Shown: positions 35,736 to 45,381 of the stretch, piece after piece
Numbering within the stretch: the stretch's first letter is position 1
How the letters are laid out: each line of letters opens with the position of its first letter
Assembly: GCA_029261395.1 (NCBI GenBank)
Contig: JAJDBJ010000047.1
Span: 1 to 64,000 of the forward strand
From: Nitrospinaceae bacterium
GTDB lineage: Bacteria; Nitrospinota; Nitrospinia; Nitrospinales; Nitrospinaceae
Reading direction: 5' to 3'
Length of the DNA: 64,000 nt
Position numbers and translations under genes: made by a program
Notes under the pieces: model-generated
Told to the model about the DNA's origin: nothing
The model's input: only the letters and a program-made list of their open reading frames with translations
Database searches by the model: none

Positions 35736-36023
35736 CCGGCTTCCTTAAGCACCATAGTCGTAACTTGTTTTTTAAGGTTAAAGGCCCTCCCCCTTTTTGT
35801 AAATTATTAAAAGTGCCTTTGCGAAACATCCGAAATCCATTATTTCTTACCCTTTAAAATTCAATCATTAAGCGGGAGTTTGGCGACGAATGAGGGTTAA
35901 AATAAATTCTTATTCCGCGTCTAAAAAGACACTTCATATAAAGCGCGTCGGATGCAGGCGGGGATTGCCTGGCAGAGAATCAAAGGGAGGTTCTTTCAAG
36001 CAAACAAAAAACCTGCATGCCGG

Positions 36024-36350
36024 TTAATTGATCGAGAAGAATCCTTTTGGGAAGATATTACTTTTGACCGGCGAAAAAGACTGTCCCTTTTCCTCCAGAA
36101 ACATCTCCACAGAATTTTTAAGAGCTTCCTGCTGTTTATTCCCCGACTCATCCAACGGACTGGGTTCATCCAGCATTTTCTTGATCAACTGCTTACCATC
36201 CAGGAGAAAATCATGCTCACAGAGATAGTCCAGGATACCTTTCTCCTTCATGCAATTGAGGCTATCGCGAACCCTGCTCGAAGTGATGATGGCCCGGTTG
36301 ATTTCCATCCATAATTCTTGCGCCATCTCTTTTTTGCTTTGCTCATTCAT
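36024..36350 (-). CDS. Small acidic-tail protein, paralogue pair (B)
   Basis: A 108-residue paralogue of the protein at 34951-35301. Shared: AQELWMEINRAIITSSRVRD, then LNCMKEKGILDYLCEHDFLL and DGKQLIKKMLDE. The tail is again acidic (EALKNSVEMFLEEKG) but differs in sequence, so the N-terminal 65 residues form the conserved domain. ATG 36350 is preceded by GAGGTG at six bases, identical in design to copy A. Function unknown. Confidence 0.65.
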   Translation of the reverse strand: MNEQSKKEMAQELWMEINRAIITSSRVRDSLNCMKEKGILDYLCEHDFLLDGKQLIKKMLDEPSPLDESGNKQQEALKNSVEMFLEEKGQSFSPVKSNIFPKGFFSIN

Positions 36351-36404
36351 TGTCTGCACCTCTTTGAATGCCCAAATATTGTTATACCTTTTCTCTCTTA
36401 GGCA

Positions 36405-36453
36405 ATCAGTTTAGATAACCGATATTTCGAAAAGGTCATGGTTATGTCACAAC
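36405..36453 (-). promoter_or_regulatory. Upstream motif shared by the small paralogues (B)
   Basis: The second copy of the TCAGT...CGATATT...TTATGT.ACAA block. The conservation exceeds what is needed for a ribosome site alone. Confidence 0.45.
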
Positions 36454-36582
36454 ATTAAAACATTTTTGATTTTGAAGCAGACGGGTGAGGATTGAGGACG
36501 ATTGTCCCGGGGCAGGCTTGTCACAGAGGGGTTGCCGAAGCTTTCGCCTCTCAAAACGGGTAACCTACTGAAAATAGAAGGA

Positions 36583-37440
36583 CTATGCCGGGGCCTGCTG
36601 GCTCAATTGGAAGTTTTTTTCATATTCCGCATCTACGAGCGAGAGCCCGGTAAAAGGCGAGTCATCGCCTATTGTTTGAGCCAGGGACTCAAAGGGAGAC
36701 TCTTTCAACGGAAAGGTTTCCAGGGCGGCCTGATCGGGACTGATCTTATCGCGCCGCAGGAGGGACAGGGTCGCCGGATCAAGGTCGTACTGTTTCCTCG
36801 CTTGTTCCAGGGCGACCAGAGGCGCTTCGCCATCGGCCATGCGCTCCTTGACGAAATCTTCCACCTGCAGGACCCGCTCCATCAACCGGGTATGGGCGAA
36901 ATCGGGTTTGGACAGAATCATGAACTCCAGATGCGGCCAGTAGTTGTTGACGAAATCCTCGAAATTGACCTCGACCCCCTGGCTCAACTGAATATCGCGG
37001 GCGTGTGTGGGGTCTGCGCTCAACAGTTCATTGTAGACCTTCACAATATTGCGGGTGGCATCGTACAACACGGTCCAATGAAAGGTATTCCCCTTCTCAT
37101 AGGTGCGGAAGGAATCCATCGCCTTGATCAACATGACCAGCAGGGAGTGCATGTCCTCCATCTCCATGAACGACCCCGACCAGGGGAATTGCTGACGATA
37201 CCAATCCGGTATATCGGAGGGATAATCGTCGCGCATCGAGCCTTCCGGCTTCTGGTGGTCATTATCGATGTAGTTGAGGACATCGTCCAGCTCCTTGTAC
37301 GCCAGGTCCAGTCCTGCCCGGATGACCGTGTAGGGAAACAACTTGCGCTGGTACTCCATATATTCGCGCAACGCCGGATTGTCAGCCTCCCGCGCGTGTT
37401 TGTGGTCCCGTTCCCCAATGTCTTTCGAAAAAATCAGCAT
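36583..37440 (-). CDS. Hypothetical protein, mostly helical
   Basis: A 285-residue protein with no family I can name. ATG 37440 (MLIFSKDIGERDHKHAREAD) has AGGAAA upstream; an earlier in-frame start overlaps the CBS gene and is unlikely. Aromatic- and acid-rich helices (FPYTVIRAGLDLAYKELDDV, MHSLLVMLIKAMDSFRTYEK) suggest a soluble protein. It starts seven bases after the stop of the CBS gene, so the two are probably co-expressed and may be functionally linked. Confidence 0.6.
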   Translation of the reverse strand: MLIFSKDIGERDHKHAREADNPALREYMEYQRKLFPYTVIRAGLDLAYKELDDVLNYIDNDHQKPEGSMRDDYPSDIPDWYRQQFPWSGSFMEMEDMHSLLVMLIKAMDSFRTYEKGNTFHWTVLYDATRNIVKVYNELLSADPTHARDIQLSQGVEVNFEDFVNNYWPHLEFMILSKPDFAHTRLMERVLQVEDFVKERMADGEAPLVALEQARKQYDLDPATLSLLRRDKISPDQAALETFPLKESPFESLAQTIGDDSPFTGLSLVDAEYEKNFQLSQQAPA

Positions 37441-37447
37441 AAGTTTC

Positions 37448-37894
37448 CTATCGATCCAGGTTTTTGAACATTTTATCCACCTCGTGGGCCAGCTTGACAT
37501 AAGCGCGCAGAATATCGGTAGATGTGATCATCCCGACCAACTTACCCTTTTTCACCACCGGCAGACAGCCTATTTTACGTTTGGCCATAATAGCGGCGGC
37601 ATCGGCCGCCTGGTCGTCTGGACCGATGGTGGTGAGCCCGCGATTCATAATAGTGGCCACCCGCCGGGCATGGACAGTAAATTGAGTCCCGTCCACTTTT
37701 TCGGTGACAATTTTTTTGTGGGCACCCATGATTTTTTTCATATCCCGGTCGGAAATCACTCCCACCACCTTGCCTTTCTCCACCACCGGAACATGCCGAA
37801 TCGCCTCGAAGTTGAACAGATAAAACACCTTGTCCAGCATGTCCTCCGGCCCCACCGTGAACAGCTTCTTCGACATCAAGTCCTTAACTTTCAT
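37448..37894 (-). CDS. Stand-alone CBS-pair protein
   Basis: A 148-residue protein made of two CBS motifs: MKVKDLMSKKLFTVGPEDML then HVPVVEKGKVVGVISDRDM, and ATIMNRGLTTIGPDDQAADA then GCLPVVKKGKLVGMITSTDI. CBS pairs bind adenosine nucleotides such as AMP or ATP and act as energy or ligand sensors, often for a partner protein. The partner is not evident; the hypothetical gene seven bases downstream is the natural candidate. Confidence 0.88.
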   Translation of the reverse strand: MKVKDLMSKKLFTVGPEDMLDKVFYLFNFEAIRHVPVVEKGKVVGVISDRDMKKIMGAHKKIVTEKVDGTQFTVHARRVATIMNRGLTTIGPDDQAADAAAIMAKRKIGCLPVVKKGKLVGMITSTDILRAYVKLAHEVDKMFKNLDR

Positions 37895-37986
37895 TCCAGC
37901 CTCCTGTCAACGGCTCATCCTCCGTCGTTTTTGCAGTGGTCATCAGCTTTTTCCCGCTGAATCTGCACCTAGAACCCCTTTTGCGT

Positions 37987-39033
37987 TTACGACAACGTCT
38001 TTAAATCAATCACAAAGCGGTATTTCACATCGGACTTCTGCATCCGCTTGTAAGCGTCGTTGATCGCCTTCATGGCAATCACCTCGACATCAGAGGTGAT
38101 GTTGTGCTCACCGCAGAAATCGAGCATCTCTTGTGTTTCTTTGATACCGCCGATCAGCGAACCGGCAACCGTGCGGCGTCCAAACACCAATTGCGGGGTT
38201 TGAAAGGATTCAAATTCTCCAATCGCGCCGACGATGCACATGGTGGAATCGAATTTGAGCAAATTGATGTAGGGGTTGATATCATGCACAACGGGAATGG
38301 TGTTGAGCAGGAAGTCGAATTTCCCCGCCCATTGGGCCAGGGCACTCTCGTCTTTTGAAATCAGAACATCATCCGCGCCGAGCGCTTTGGCATCCTTGCC
38401 CTTTTCCGGCGAAGTGGTGATCATCACAACGCGGGCTCCCATCGCATGGGCAAATTTGATGCCCATATGCCCCAGACCGCCAAGGCCGATCACGCCGACC
38501 GTTTGACCGGCTTGAACCTTCCAGTGTTTCAGCGGGGAGTAAGTGGTGATGCCGGCACATAAAAGCGGTGCCGCTCCCGCCCCATCCAGATTTTCCGGAA
38601 CACGCAAAACATAATTTTGATCAACAACGATCCCTTTGGAATAGCCGCCAAAGGTGAAGCCACCGGGGTCGTCCGTTTCACTACCGTAAGTCATCTTAAA
38701 ACCATTCAGGCAATATTGTTCCAGATCCGCTTCACAAGCCTCGCAGCTGCGGCAGGAATCGACAAAACAGCCCACGCCCACGCGATCACCCTTTTTGAAG
38801 TTTTTGACCTTCGCGCCAACAGCGGTGACATCGCCGATGATTTCATGCCCCGGCACCAGCGGGTAGGCAGAGATTCCCCAATCGTTATTGACCATATGCA
38901 GATCACTGTGGCACACACCGCAATACGCAATATCGATCTGCACATCATCCGGTCCAACGGTGCGGCGTTTAATATCGAAATCATTTAACGGCGCTGCCTG
39001 CTTCTGTGCGGCATAAGCTTTCACGTCAGTCAT
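37987..39033 (-). CDS. Zinc-dependent alcohol dehydrogenase (YahK/cinnamyl-alcohol type)
   Basis: A 348-residue medium-chain dehydrogenase, probably NADPH-dependent reduction of aldehydes. Catalytic zinc ligands: Cys in YCGVCHSDLH, His-Glu in VPGHEIIG, and a later Cys in PLLCAGITTYSPL. Structural zinc: four cysteines in CRSCEACEADLEQYC. Nucleotide-binding VIGLGGLGHMGIKFA. The order of motifs fits the CAD/YahK subgroup, not class III formaldehyde dehydrogenases. No pathway neighbour identifies the substrate. Confidence 0.9.
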   Translation of the reverse strand: MTDVKAYAAQKQAAPLNDFDIKRRTVGPDDVQIDIAYCGVCHSDLHMVNNDWGISAYPLVPGHEIIGDVTAVGAKVKNFKKGDRVGVGCFVDSCRSCEACEADLEQYCLNGFKMTYGSETDDPGGFTFGGYSKGIVVDQNYVLRVPENLDGAGAAPLLCAGITTYSPLKHWKVQAGQTVGVIGLGGLGHMGIKFAHAMGARVVMITTSPEKGKDAKALGADDVLISKDESALAQWAGKFDFLLNTIPVVHDINPYINLLKFDSTMCIVGAIGEFESFQTPQLVFGRRTVAGSLIGGIKETQEMLDFCGEHNITSDVEVIAMKAINDAYKRMQKSDVKYRFVIDLKTLS

Positions 39034-39070
39034 GTTTTAGCCCTTTCTGTTGTCAACGGCGAGTCTCACG

Positions 39071-39523
39071 TCATTTCCCTTTAAAAGGATTGTTGAACTG
39101 CGACATCATTTTAAGGATGTTTTTCTTTTCCTCGTCACTCATGTTCGCAACGCGGTCTTTAACCTCCGCCAGTTGCTCCGGAGTCATCTTGTCCATCGCG
39201 TCCTTGGCCATGCCCGACAGATCACCCATTCCCGAAAGCTTGCTCCACCAGGACGGATCGTCTGAACTCTCGTTCGCAGTGGCCTGTTTGGCCTGTACCG
39301 CCTCCGCCGCTTGTTCCGGCGAGCGGAACACGATGTAATCCCCTTCCGTCGACCCGATAATGTTCTCCGCCTTCAAAGAATCGAGAACATCGGTCAGCGC
39401 GGTGCCGTTTTTCTTGCAACTGTCGTAGACCGGCTTGAACGGCAGACGCACCACCTTCCCCGGAAATCCGTTTTTGGTAATGGAATGCCTGATACTGTCT
39501 GTAACCGGGTTCGATGCGCTCAT
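39071..39523 (-). CDS. Hypothetical protein with methionine-rich helical tail
   Basis: A 150-residue protein I do not recognise. The N-terminal part (FPGKVVRLPFKPVYDSCKKN, GTALTDVLDSLKAENIIG) resembles a small winged or helical fold. The C-terminal part is helical and rich in Met, Asp and Lys (MDKMTPEQLAEVKDRVANM). GAGAAG lies five bases before ATG 39523. It is next to the alcohol dehydrogenase on the same strand with a 37-base gap. Confidence 0.6.
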   Translation of the reverse strand: MSASNPVTDSIRHSITKNGFPGKVVRLPFKPVYDSCKKNGTALTDVLDSLKAENIIGSTEGDYIVFRSPEQAAEAVQAKQATANESSDDPSWWSKLSGMGDLSGMAKDAMDKMTPEQLAEVKDRVANMSDEEKKNILKMMSQFNNPFKGK

Positions 39524-39793
39524 GGTCACTTCTCAAAAAGGTTTCGCCGATGATGGATGAAAGTATTCAGAATTTAAATTGATTGAGTTGATTCTAATAT
39601 AAACATCGGGCTCTCCCAAATAAAATCCGCCTTTTAGTGCGATTCACCCCTCTCTCACCATCATGCAGAACCTCCAAGTATGGCTCGCTTCCATGGATTT
39701 ATGCTAAAATCCTCTCATCCAATACGAAAATCAGGGTGTTTTATCGCTCAATCGCTAACTTAAATGGCCTGAGGGAACAGGCGGAGGCGGGAT

Positions 39794-40459
39794 ATGAAAA
39801 AGAAAATCGGAGTCGTGTTGTCGGGATGCGGCGTGTACGACGGCGCAGAGGTTCATGAATCGGTCATCACTCTTTTAGCCATCGACCGCGCAGGCGCGGA
39901 GGCGGTGTGCATGGCGCCCAACATCAACCAACTGCACGTCATCAACCACCTCACCGGTGAGGAAGCCAAAGGCGAAACACGCAACGTGCTGGTGGAGTCG
40001 GCACGCATCGCGCGCGGCGACATCAAAGACATCGCGGACGTGAAGGCAGACGATCTCGACGCTCTCATTTTCCCCGGCGGGTTCGGCGCGGCCAAGAACC
40101 TGTGCGACTTTGCGGTGAAGGGTGAAAACTGTGTGGTGCACCCGGAAGTGAAACGGCTGGTCAAGGAATTCGAAGCGAAGCAGAAACCGCAGGCGGTGTG
40201 TTGCATCGCACCGGCGATGATGGCGAAAATTTACGAGGACTCGGACGCGAACCCGACGTTGACCATCGGTAACGATGCCGACACCAGTTCCAAAATGGAG
40301 GCGATGGGAACCCATCATCAGAACGCAGTGGTGACTGAAGCGGTGGTGGACGCGCCCAACAGGATCGTCAGCACCCCGGCTTACATGCTGGGGCAAAGCA
40401 TCGGCGAAGTGGCTGAGGGTATCGATAAAGCGGTTAAGGAACTGGTGAAGATGATTTGA
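39794..40459 (+). CDS. elbB: ElbB-type glyoxalase (DJ-1/PfpI superfamily)
   Basis: A 221-residue member of the DJ-1/PfpI superfamily close to E. coli ElbB, reported to have glyoxalase activity and linked in older work to isoprenoid synthesis. Motifs: VVLSGCGVYDGAEVHESV at the start, LIFPGGFGAAKNL, and the nucleophile-elbow-like AVCCIAPAMMAKI with the reactive cysteine. A TGC-TAAAAT extended -10-like sequence lies at 39715-39720. It is a single-gene unit. Confidence 0.9.
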   Translation: MKKKIGVVLSGCGVYDGAEVHESVITLLAIDRAGAEAVCMAPNINQLHVINHLTGEEAKGETRNVLVESARIARGDIKDIADVKADDLDALIFPGGFGAAKNLCDFAVKGENCVVHPEVKRLVKEFEAKQKPQAVCCIAPAMMAKIYEDSDANPTLTIGNDADTSSKMEAMGTHHQNAVVTEAVVDAPNRIVSTPAYMLGQSIGEVAEGIDKAVKELVKMI

Positions 40460-40610
40460 CCAGGACCAAAAATTTGACAGGATAAAATTTACCGCAGAGG
40501 TCACGGAGGGCGCAGAGAAAACCCAATGGACCACAGATGAACACAGATAAACACGGATAAAACCTGCCCCTTATTCAAGGGGAGGATACAGTTGGGTTAG
40601 CTTTTAGAGT

Positions 40611-40632
40611 GTAGTTGCCCCATTTATGAGGC
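40611..40632. repeat. AACTACA-associated hairpin, stem GCCCC/GAGGC
   Basis: GTAGTT then GCCCC-atttat-GAGGC, one mismatch in the stem. Second of five copies; faces copy three 13 bases away. Confidence 0.6.
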
Positions 40633-40645
40633 GAATTTCAAAACC

Positions 40646-40668
40646 GCTCGATAAATCGAGCAACTACA
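40646..40668. repeat. AACTACA-associated hairpin, stem GCTCG/CGAGC
   Basis: GCTCG-ataaat-CGAGC followed by AACTACA. Together with 40611-40632 it makes an inverted pair of hairpins, here between elbB and hldE (convergent). Confidence 0.6.
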
Positions 40669-40727
40669 ACACAGGGAGGAATGATCTAGGTTTATCCTGT
40701 CTAAGGGTTTTTCTGGAGGGTGGTGGA

Positions 40728-42197
40728 TCAATTACCGCGGTTGGCCTGCAGGATTTTATCGACCGTGCGTGAGGTGGACAGGCCTTTGACGATGGGGATC
40801 AGCGCCACGCGCGCGCCGTAGCTTTCGACGATTTCACGTCCGACGACGTCTTCCAGTTTGTAGTCGTCGCCTTTCACCAACACATCGGGACGGATTTCGC
40901 GGATCAGGCTTTCGGGCGTTTCTTCATTGAAGATGGTGATGTAATCGACGTCCTGCAGGGCGGACAGGATATTGGCGCGCTCTGTCTGGGATTTGATCGG
41001 TCGCCCGTCGCCCTTGATGGCGCGGACCGATTCGTCGCTGTTGATCCCGAGGATCAGGATATCCCCCTGCTTTTTGGCCTGCTGTAAAAACTCGATGTGC
41101 CCGCCGTGAATCAAATCGAAACAACCGTTGGTGAACACGATCGACTTGCCGACGCTTTTCGCCAGACTCACGATTTGTTTGACTTCGTTCAACTCCAGCA
41201 CGGCGCTGGAGGTGCGTAGCATTTCCTCTTTCAGAAATTCGTTGATCTCGTCCAGCGTAACCACAGCGGTGCCGATTTTGCCGACGACGATACCTGCCGA
41301 CATGTTGGCCAGCCACGCGGCTTCTTCGTAACTGAAACCGCTGAACAGGGACATCCCAAACACACTGATGACGGTATCGCCCGCACCGGTCACGTCGTAC
41401 ACTTCCTTGGCCACGGTTGAGATTTCGAAGGGCTTGTCTTTCTTGTGATAAAAAATCATCCCATCCTTGCCGCGTGTGATGAGAATACCTTCCGACTTGG
41501 TCAGGGTGAGCAGGTACTCCGCCGCCCGGTCCAGATCTTCACGGCTGTTGATCTTGATGGGCGCGACCCGTTCCACTTCGCTCTGGTTGGGGGTGATGAC
41601 GGTAGCGCCATTGTACTTGTGAAAATCCGTCCCTTTGGGGTCCACCACCACCTGCTTCTTGGCGTTTTTGGCGCAGTGCATGATGGTGTGGGTGATTTTT
41701 TCCGTCAAAATGCCCTTGTGGTAGTCGGAACAGATCACGCCGTCCATTTCCGGAATGATGGCCTCGATGTATTGGATAAATTTGTTTTCGGTTTCGTCGG
41801 TGATGGGCCGGTTGTCTTCCTTGTCGATCCGTAGCACCTGCTGATTGTTGGCGATGACGCGCACCTTGGAGGTGGTGGGTCGATGCACGAACCGATAGAT
41901 GCCGTCGGTGTTAATGGACCGGTTCTTGATCAGCTCGAGCAATTTGTCGCCTTTTTCATCGCGCCCGATGCCACCGGCGAGATACACCTCGCAACCGAGG
42001 GCCACCAGATTGTTGGCAACGTTTGCGGCTCCGCCCAGAGACAGGTTTTCCGATTTGGATTCCAGCACCGGTACCGGCGCCTCAGGCGAAATGCGATTCA
42101 CCGTTCCCCAGATGTACTCGTCGAGAATCAGGTCACCCACCACCAAAACCTTGGGTCGTTTTTTATTGTCGAAAAAATGTTTGAACTTGGCTTTCAC
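40728..42197 (-). CDS. hldE: Bifunctional heptose-7-phosphate kinase / heptose-1-phosphate adenylyltransferase
   Basis: Makes ADP-D-glycero-beta-D-manno-heptose for the LPS inner core. The 489 residues contain a ribokinase-type N-terminal domain (VLVVGDLILDEYIWGTVNRI, and GAGDTVISVFGMSL with the catalytic Asp) and a cytidylyltransferase-fold C-terminal domain (VFTNGCFDLIHGGHIEFLQQ, the HxGH-type motif). The start is GTG directly after the gmhA stop codon, implying translational coupling. It ends the def-fmt-UXS-radC-gmhA-hldE run. Confidence 0.96.
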   Translation of the reverse strand: MKAKFKHFFDNKKRPKVLVVGDLILDEYIWGTVNRISPEAPVPVLESKSENLSLGGAANVANNLVALGCEVYLAGGIGRDEKGDKLLELIKNRSINTDGIYRFVHRPTTSKVRVIANNQQVLRIDKEDNRPITDETENKFIQYIEAIIPEMDGVICSDYHKGILTEKITHTIMHCAKNAKKQVVVDPKGTDFHKYNGATVITPNQSEVERVAPIKINSREDLDRAAEYLLTLTKSEGILITRGKDGMIFYHKKDKPFEISTVAKEVYDVTGAGDTVISVFGMSLFSGFSYEEAAWLANMSAGIVVGKIGTAVVTLDEINEFLKEEMLRTSSAVLELNEVKQIVSLAKSVGKSIVFTNGCFDLIHGGHIEFLQQAKKQGDILILGINSDESVRAIKGDGRPIKSQTERANILSALQDVDYITIFNEETPESLIREIRPDVLVKGDDYKLEDVVGREIVESYGARVALIPIVKGLSTSRTVDKILQANRGN

Positions 42198-42761
42198 TTA
42201 TTCAAATTCCTCGTCGAGGATTTCGCAGATGATATGCCCGATGGTGATATGCGCTTCCTGAATGCGGGCGGTATTTGAAGACGGGACCACGATGGCCAGA
42301 TCAACCTTGCCCTTTAATTTTCCGCCCTCATTGCCCAAAAGTCCAATGGTTTTAGCGCCTATTTCGCGAGCCTTATCGACCGCCCGGATGACGTTTTCCG
42401 AGTTTCCGCTGGTGCTGATGGCGATAACCACGTCTTCTTTTTTGGCCAAACCCTCCACCTGGCGCGAAAACACGGCATCGTACCCGTAATCGTTACCGAC
42501 ACAGGTCAGGATGGACGAGTCCACTGTCAGGGCGATTGCCGCGACTGGCCGACGTTCTTTCTTATAGCGGCCGATGAATTCGGCGGCGATGTGCTGGGCA
42601 TCGGCCGCGCTACCGCCATTGCCCATCAGCATCATTTTGCCACCATTTGCATAACTGGCCCGCGTCATGTTGACGGCTTCCAGAATTTTGTCCGCCAACG
42701 TATCCGCGACGGTTTTTTTTAACTCTGCGCTTTCATAAAGAAATTCTTTGATACGATCCAT
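42198..42761 (-). CDS. gmhA: Sedoheptulose-7-phosphate isomerase
   Basis: Converts sedoheptulose 7-phosphate to D-glycero-D-manno-heptose 7-phosphate, the first step of ADP-heptose synthesis. The 187-residue SIS-domain protein shows MLMGNGGSAADAQHIAAEFI and VVIAISTSGNSENVIRA, both typical phosphosugar-binding motifs, and the metal-binding His region near IQEAHITIGHIICE. The stop codon abuts the hldE GTG. radC lies directly upstream. Confidence 0.96.
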   Translation of the reverse strand: MDRIKEFLYESAELKKTVADTLADKILEAVNMTRASYANGGKMMLMGNGGSAADAQHIAAEFIGRYKKERRPVAAIALTVDSSILTCVGNDYGYDAVFSRQVEGLAKKEDVVIAISTSGNSENVIRAVDKAREIGAKTIGLLGNEGGKLKGKVDLAIVVPSSNTARIQEAHITIGHIICEILDEEFE

Positions 42762-42763
42762 AT

Positions 42764-43462
42764 TTAAATCATCCCTTCGTCTGCAAAACTGTAAAATTCC
42801 GTTCCACCGATTATAATGTGGTCCAATAATTTGATCCCGATAATTTCTCCGGCCTTACTCACCCGATGCGTGATTTCGATATCCGCCTGACTGGGGGACG
42901 GGTCACCACTGGGATGGTTGTGAACCAGAACAATCCTGCTCGCCGATTCCTTGATCGCGGGGATCATCACTTCCCTCGGATGCACAATGCTGGAATTGAC
43001 ACTGCCTTCTGATATAACAAAATCGTTGATGATTTTAAGTTTGTTGTCCAGCAAGGCGACTTTGACGACTTCCTTTCTAAGGTTTTTCATGAAGGGCGAA
43101 AAGTATTCCACGAATGCCCGGCTGGTAGTCATCCTGTCTGTATTGCCGGACCGGATGGAGGCCATCCGCTTGCCCACCTCCAACGCCGCCTTGATCTGAG
43201 AGGCCTTCGCCAACCCAATCCCTTTTACCTTGCAGAGCTCATGAATCGAAGCGCGGTCCAGATCACTCAGATTCCCAAACACCTTGAGAAGGTCGCGGCA
43301 GATATCAACGGCACTTTTGTTAGCGCCGCTGGCTCCCGAACCGATCAGAATGGCCAGCAATTGAGCATCAGAAAGCGAGTCTCCTCCAAGCTTGGCCAAC
43401 CGTTCGCGGGGACGTTCATCTTCGGGCCAATGCTTGATTGAAGAAGCGTCTTCTTTTCCCAT
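42764..43462 (-). CDS. radC: RadC/JAMM-domain protein
   Basis: A 232-residue RadC protein. N-terminal helix-hairpin-helix (HELCKVKGIGLAKASQIKA) and C-terminal JAMM-type metal-binding motif VLVHNHPSGDPSPSQADIEI with E upstream. The name is historical; a DNA-repair role is not supported by later work and function remains open. It lies within the LPS-heptose run, with stop two bases before gmhA, which is a location of convenience rather than a functional link. Confidence 0.95.
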   Translation of the reverse strand: MGKEDASSIKHWPEDERPRERLAKLGGDSLSDAQLLAILIGSGASGANKSAVDICRDLLKVFGNLSDLDRASIHELCKVKGIGLAKASQIKAALEVGKRMASIRSGNTDRMTTSRAFVEYFSPFMKNLRKEVVKVALLDNKLKIINDFVISEGSVNSSIVHPREVMIPAIKESASRIVLVHNHPSGDPSPSQADIEITHRVSKAGEIIGIKLLDHIIIGGTEFYSFADEGMI

Positions 43463-43466
43463 AAGC

Positions 43467-44417
43467 TCACGGTTCGGTTTTGTGTGCGTCGATGTGCTTT
43501 CGGAAATAGTCCAATGTATCCCGCAATCCTTCTTCCAACTTGACCTTCGGTTCCCAGTCCAACAGTTTCCGCGCCTGGCTGATGTCCGGTTGCCTCACTT
43601 TGGGATCATCCTCGGGCAACGGCTTGAAAACAATCTTACTCCGGCTCCCGGTCACTTGCAAAATTTTCTCCGCCATCTCAAGCAAGGTCATTTCAATGGG
43701 ATTCCCTATATTGACCGGATTCGTATGCCCGGATTTCAGAAGCCGGATGAAGCCATCAATGAGATCGGACACATAGCAGAAACTACGGGTCTGTGAACCG
43801 TCGCCATACACGGTGAGATCCTCCCCCTTCAACGCTTGATAAAGAAAATTGGGGATGGCGCGTCCGTCGTTGATCGCCATGCGCGGTCCGTAGGTATTAA
43901 AAATACGGACGATGCGGGTATCGACCCCGTGGGTGCGATGATAGGCCATGGTCATGGCTTCGGAAAAACGTTTGGGCTCGTCGTACACACTGCGCGGCCC
44001 GATGGGATTGACGTTGCCCCAGTACGTCTCCTGCTGTGGGTGCTCCAACGGGTCGCCGTACACCTCCGAAGTGGAGGCCATGAAGAACACCGCCCCTTTT
44101 TCGCGGGCCAACTCCAACGCGTTGTAAGTGCCAAACGATCCCACCTTGAGCGTTTCTACCGGGTGAGCGTAGTAGTCCACAGGACTGGCGGGAGACGCCA
44201 GATTCATGACGTGATCCAGTTTGCCCGCCACCGTGAACGGTTGTGAGATATCCTGGTTCACAAAATGAAACCGGTCGCTCTGGATATGGGCGATGTTGTC
44301 CATGCTCCCGGTGATCAGGTTATCCATGCAAATCACTTCATGGCCTGCGTTCAACAGAGTGTCGCACAAATGCGAACCCAGAAATCCTGCGCCCCCTGTC
44401 ACCAATGTTCTTTCCAT
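43467..44417 (-). CDS. UDP-glucuronate decarboxylase-like NAD-dependent epimerase
   Basis: A 316-residue extended short-chain dehydrogenase close to UDP-xylose synthase. The Rossmann motif [13 protein letters not shown] opens the protein; the catalytic pair is [10 protein letters not shown] (YxxxK), with Ser in [24 protein letters not shown] and [18 protein letters not shown] are typical of UXS. It likely makes UDP-xylose or a related sugar for polysaccharide or LPS. Neighbours fmt and radC suggest only shared transcription. Confidence 0.9.
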   Translation of the reverse strand: MERTLVTGGAGFLGSHLCDTLLNAGHEVICMDNLITGSMDNIAHIQSDRFHFVNQDISQPFTVAGKLDHVMNLASPASPVDYYAHPVETLKVGSFGTYNALELAREKGAVFFMASTSEVYGDPLEHPQQETYWGNVNPIGPRSVYDEPKRFSEAMTMAYHRTHGVDTRIVRIFNTYGPRMAINDGRAIPNFLYQALKGEDLTVYGDGSQTRSFCYVSDLIDGFIRLLKSGHTNPVNIGNPIEMTLLEMAEKILQVTGSRSKIVFKPLPEDDPKVRQPDISQARKLLDWEPKVKLEEGLRDTLDYFRKHIDAHKTEP

Positions 44418-44433
44418 TTATTGCCTGCCTCTT

Positions 44434-45381
44434 CTAAGCGGAAACTTCGGAAACGTCAAACCGCTCGCCGGGTTCCACCGGGTGCCCCTGCAAATAACTT
44501 TTGACGGCCATCTTTTTTTTACCTTCCGGTTGAATTTCGGTCACGATGATCCTGTCTTTCAAGGTCCCGACTTCAATTCCATAATCGGACACACGCATCA
44601 CCACACCCGGCGCATCATCTTTTGTTCCGGGTCCGGTTTCGACTTTGCAGAAACGCAGACGCTTGCCCTTTAAAAATCCAAACGCCCCCGGCCAGGGTTC
44701 CATGCCACGGACCCGGTTTCGAATGGTTTCCGCTTCCTGATCCCAATGCAGGCAACCGTCTTCTTTTTTGAGTTTGGGTGCGTAAGTCGACTCGGCATCG
44801 TTTTGGGAAATGAACGTCAACGGGCCTTTTTCCAATTGGTCGACCGTCTCCAGGGCCAAGGCCCCGCCCGCTTCTGATAATTTATCGTGAAGGTGTTGAG
44901 CGGTATCGTCATTTTCAATCGCAACTTTTTTCATGAGCAGGATATCGCCGGTATCCAGTCCCTTGTCCATTCTCATGGTGGTGACACCCGATTCCTTATC
45001 GCCGTTGATGATAGCCCAGTTGATCGGCGCCGCTCCCCGGTATTTGGGTAGCAGGGACGCATGAATGTTCATGCAAAAATGCTTTGGCAATGATAAAAGG
45101 TTTTCCCGCAGGATCTGACCGTAGGCAATCACCACAATCAGATCGGGTTGCAACTCTGCCAGTTCCGCAACAAACTCAGGTGCGCTGGCCTTCTCGGGTT
45201 GATACACCTTAATCCCCTGCTCCAAAGCATACCGCTTCACCGGGGAGGCCTGCATTTCCTGTCCACGTCCTTTGGGCCGATCCGGCTGAGTCACCACGGC
45301 TAGAATAGAATGTTGGGAAGTGTGAAGTTTCTTCAGAGTCGGCACGGCAAAGTCCGGGGTACCCATGAAAACAAGATTCAT
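44434..45381 (-). CDS. fmt: Methionyl-tRNA formyltransferase
   Basis: Formylates initiator Met-tRNA using 10-formyl-THF. The 315 residues begin [17 protein letters not shown]; the catalytic region has [20 protein letters not shown] with the conserved Asn-His and SLLP loop, and [12 protein letters not shown]. Its ATG overlaps the def stop by four bases, so def-fmt are translationally coupled. It is the standard partner of def. Confidence 0.97.
   Translation of the reverse strand: MNLVFMGTPDFAVPTLKKLHTSQHSILAVVTQPDRPKGRGQEMQASPVKRYALEQGIKVYQPEKASAPEFVAELAELQPDLIVVIAYGQILRENLLSLPKHFCMNIHASLLPKYRGAAPINWAIINGDKESGVTTMRMDKGLDTGDILLMKKVAIENDDTAQHLHDKLSEAGGALALETVDQLEKGPLTFISQNDAESTYAPKLKKEDGCLHWDQEAETIRNRVRGMEPWPGAFGFLKGKRLRFCKVETGPGTKDDAPGVVMRVSDYGIEVGTLKDRIIVTEIQPEGKKKMAVKSYLQGHPVEPGERFDVSEVSA

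Noticed and set aside
42764-43462. RadC as part of a phage or anti-restriction locus
   Set aside because: It lies in an ordinary housekeeping run (def-fmt-heptose genes) with normal composition.
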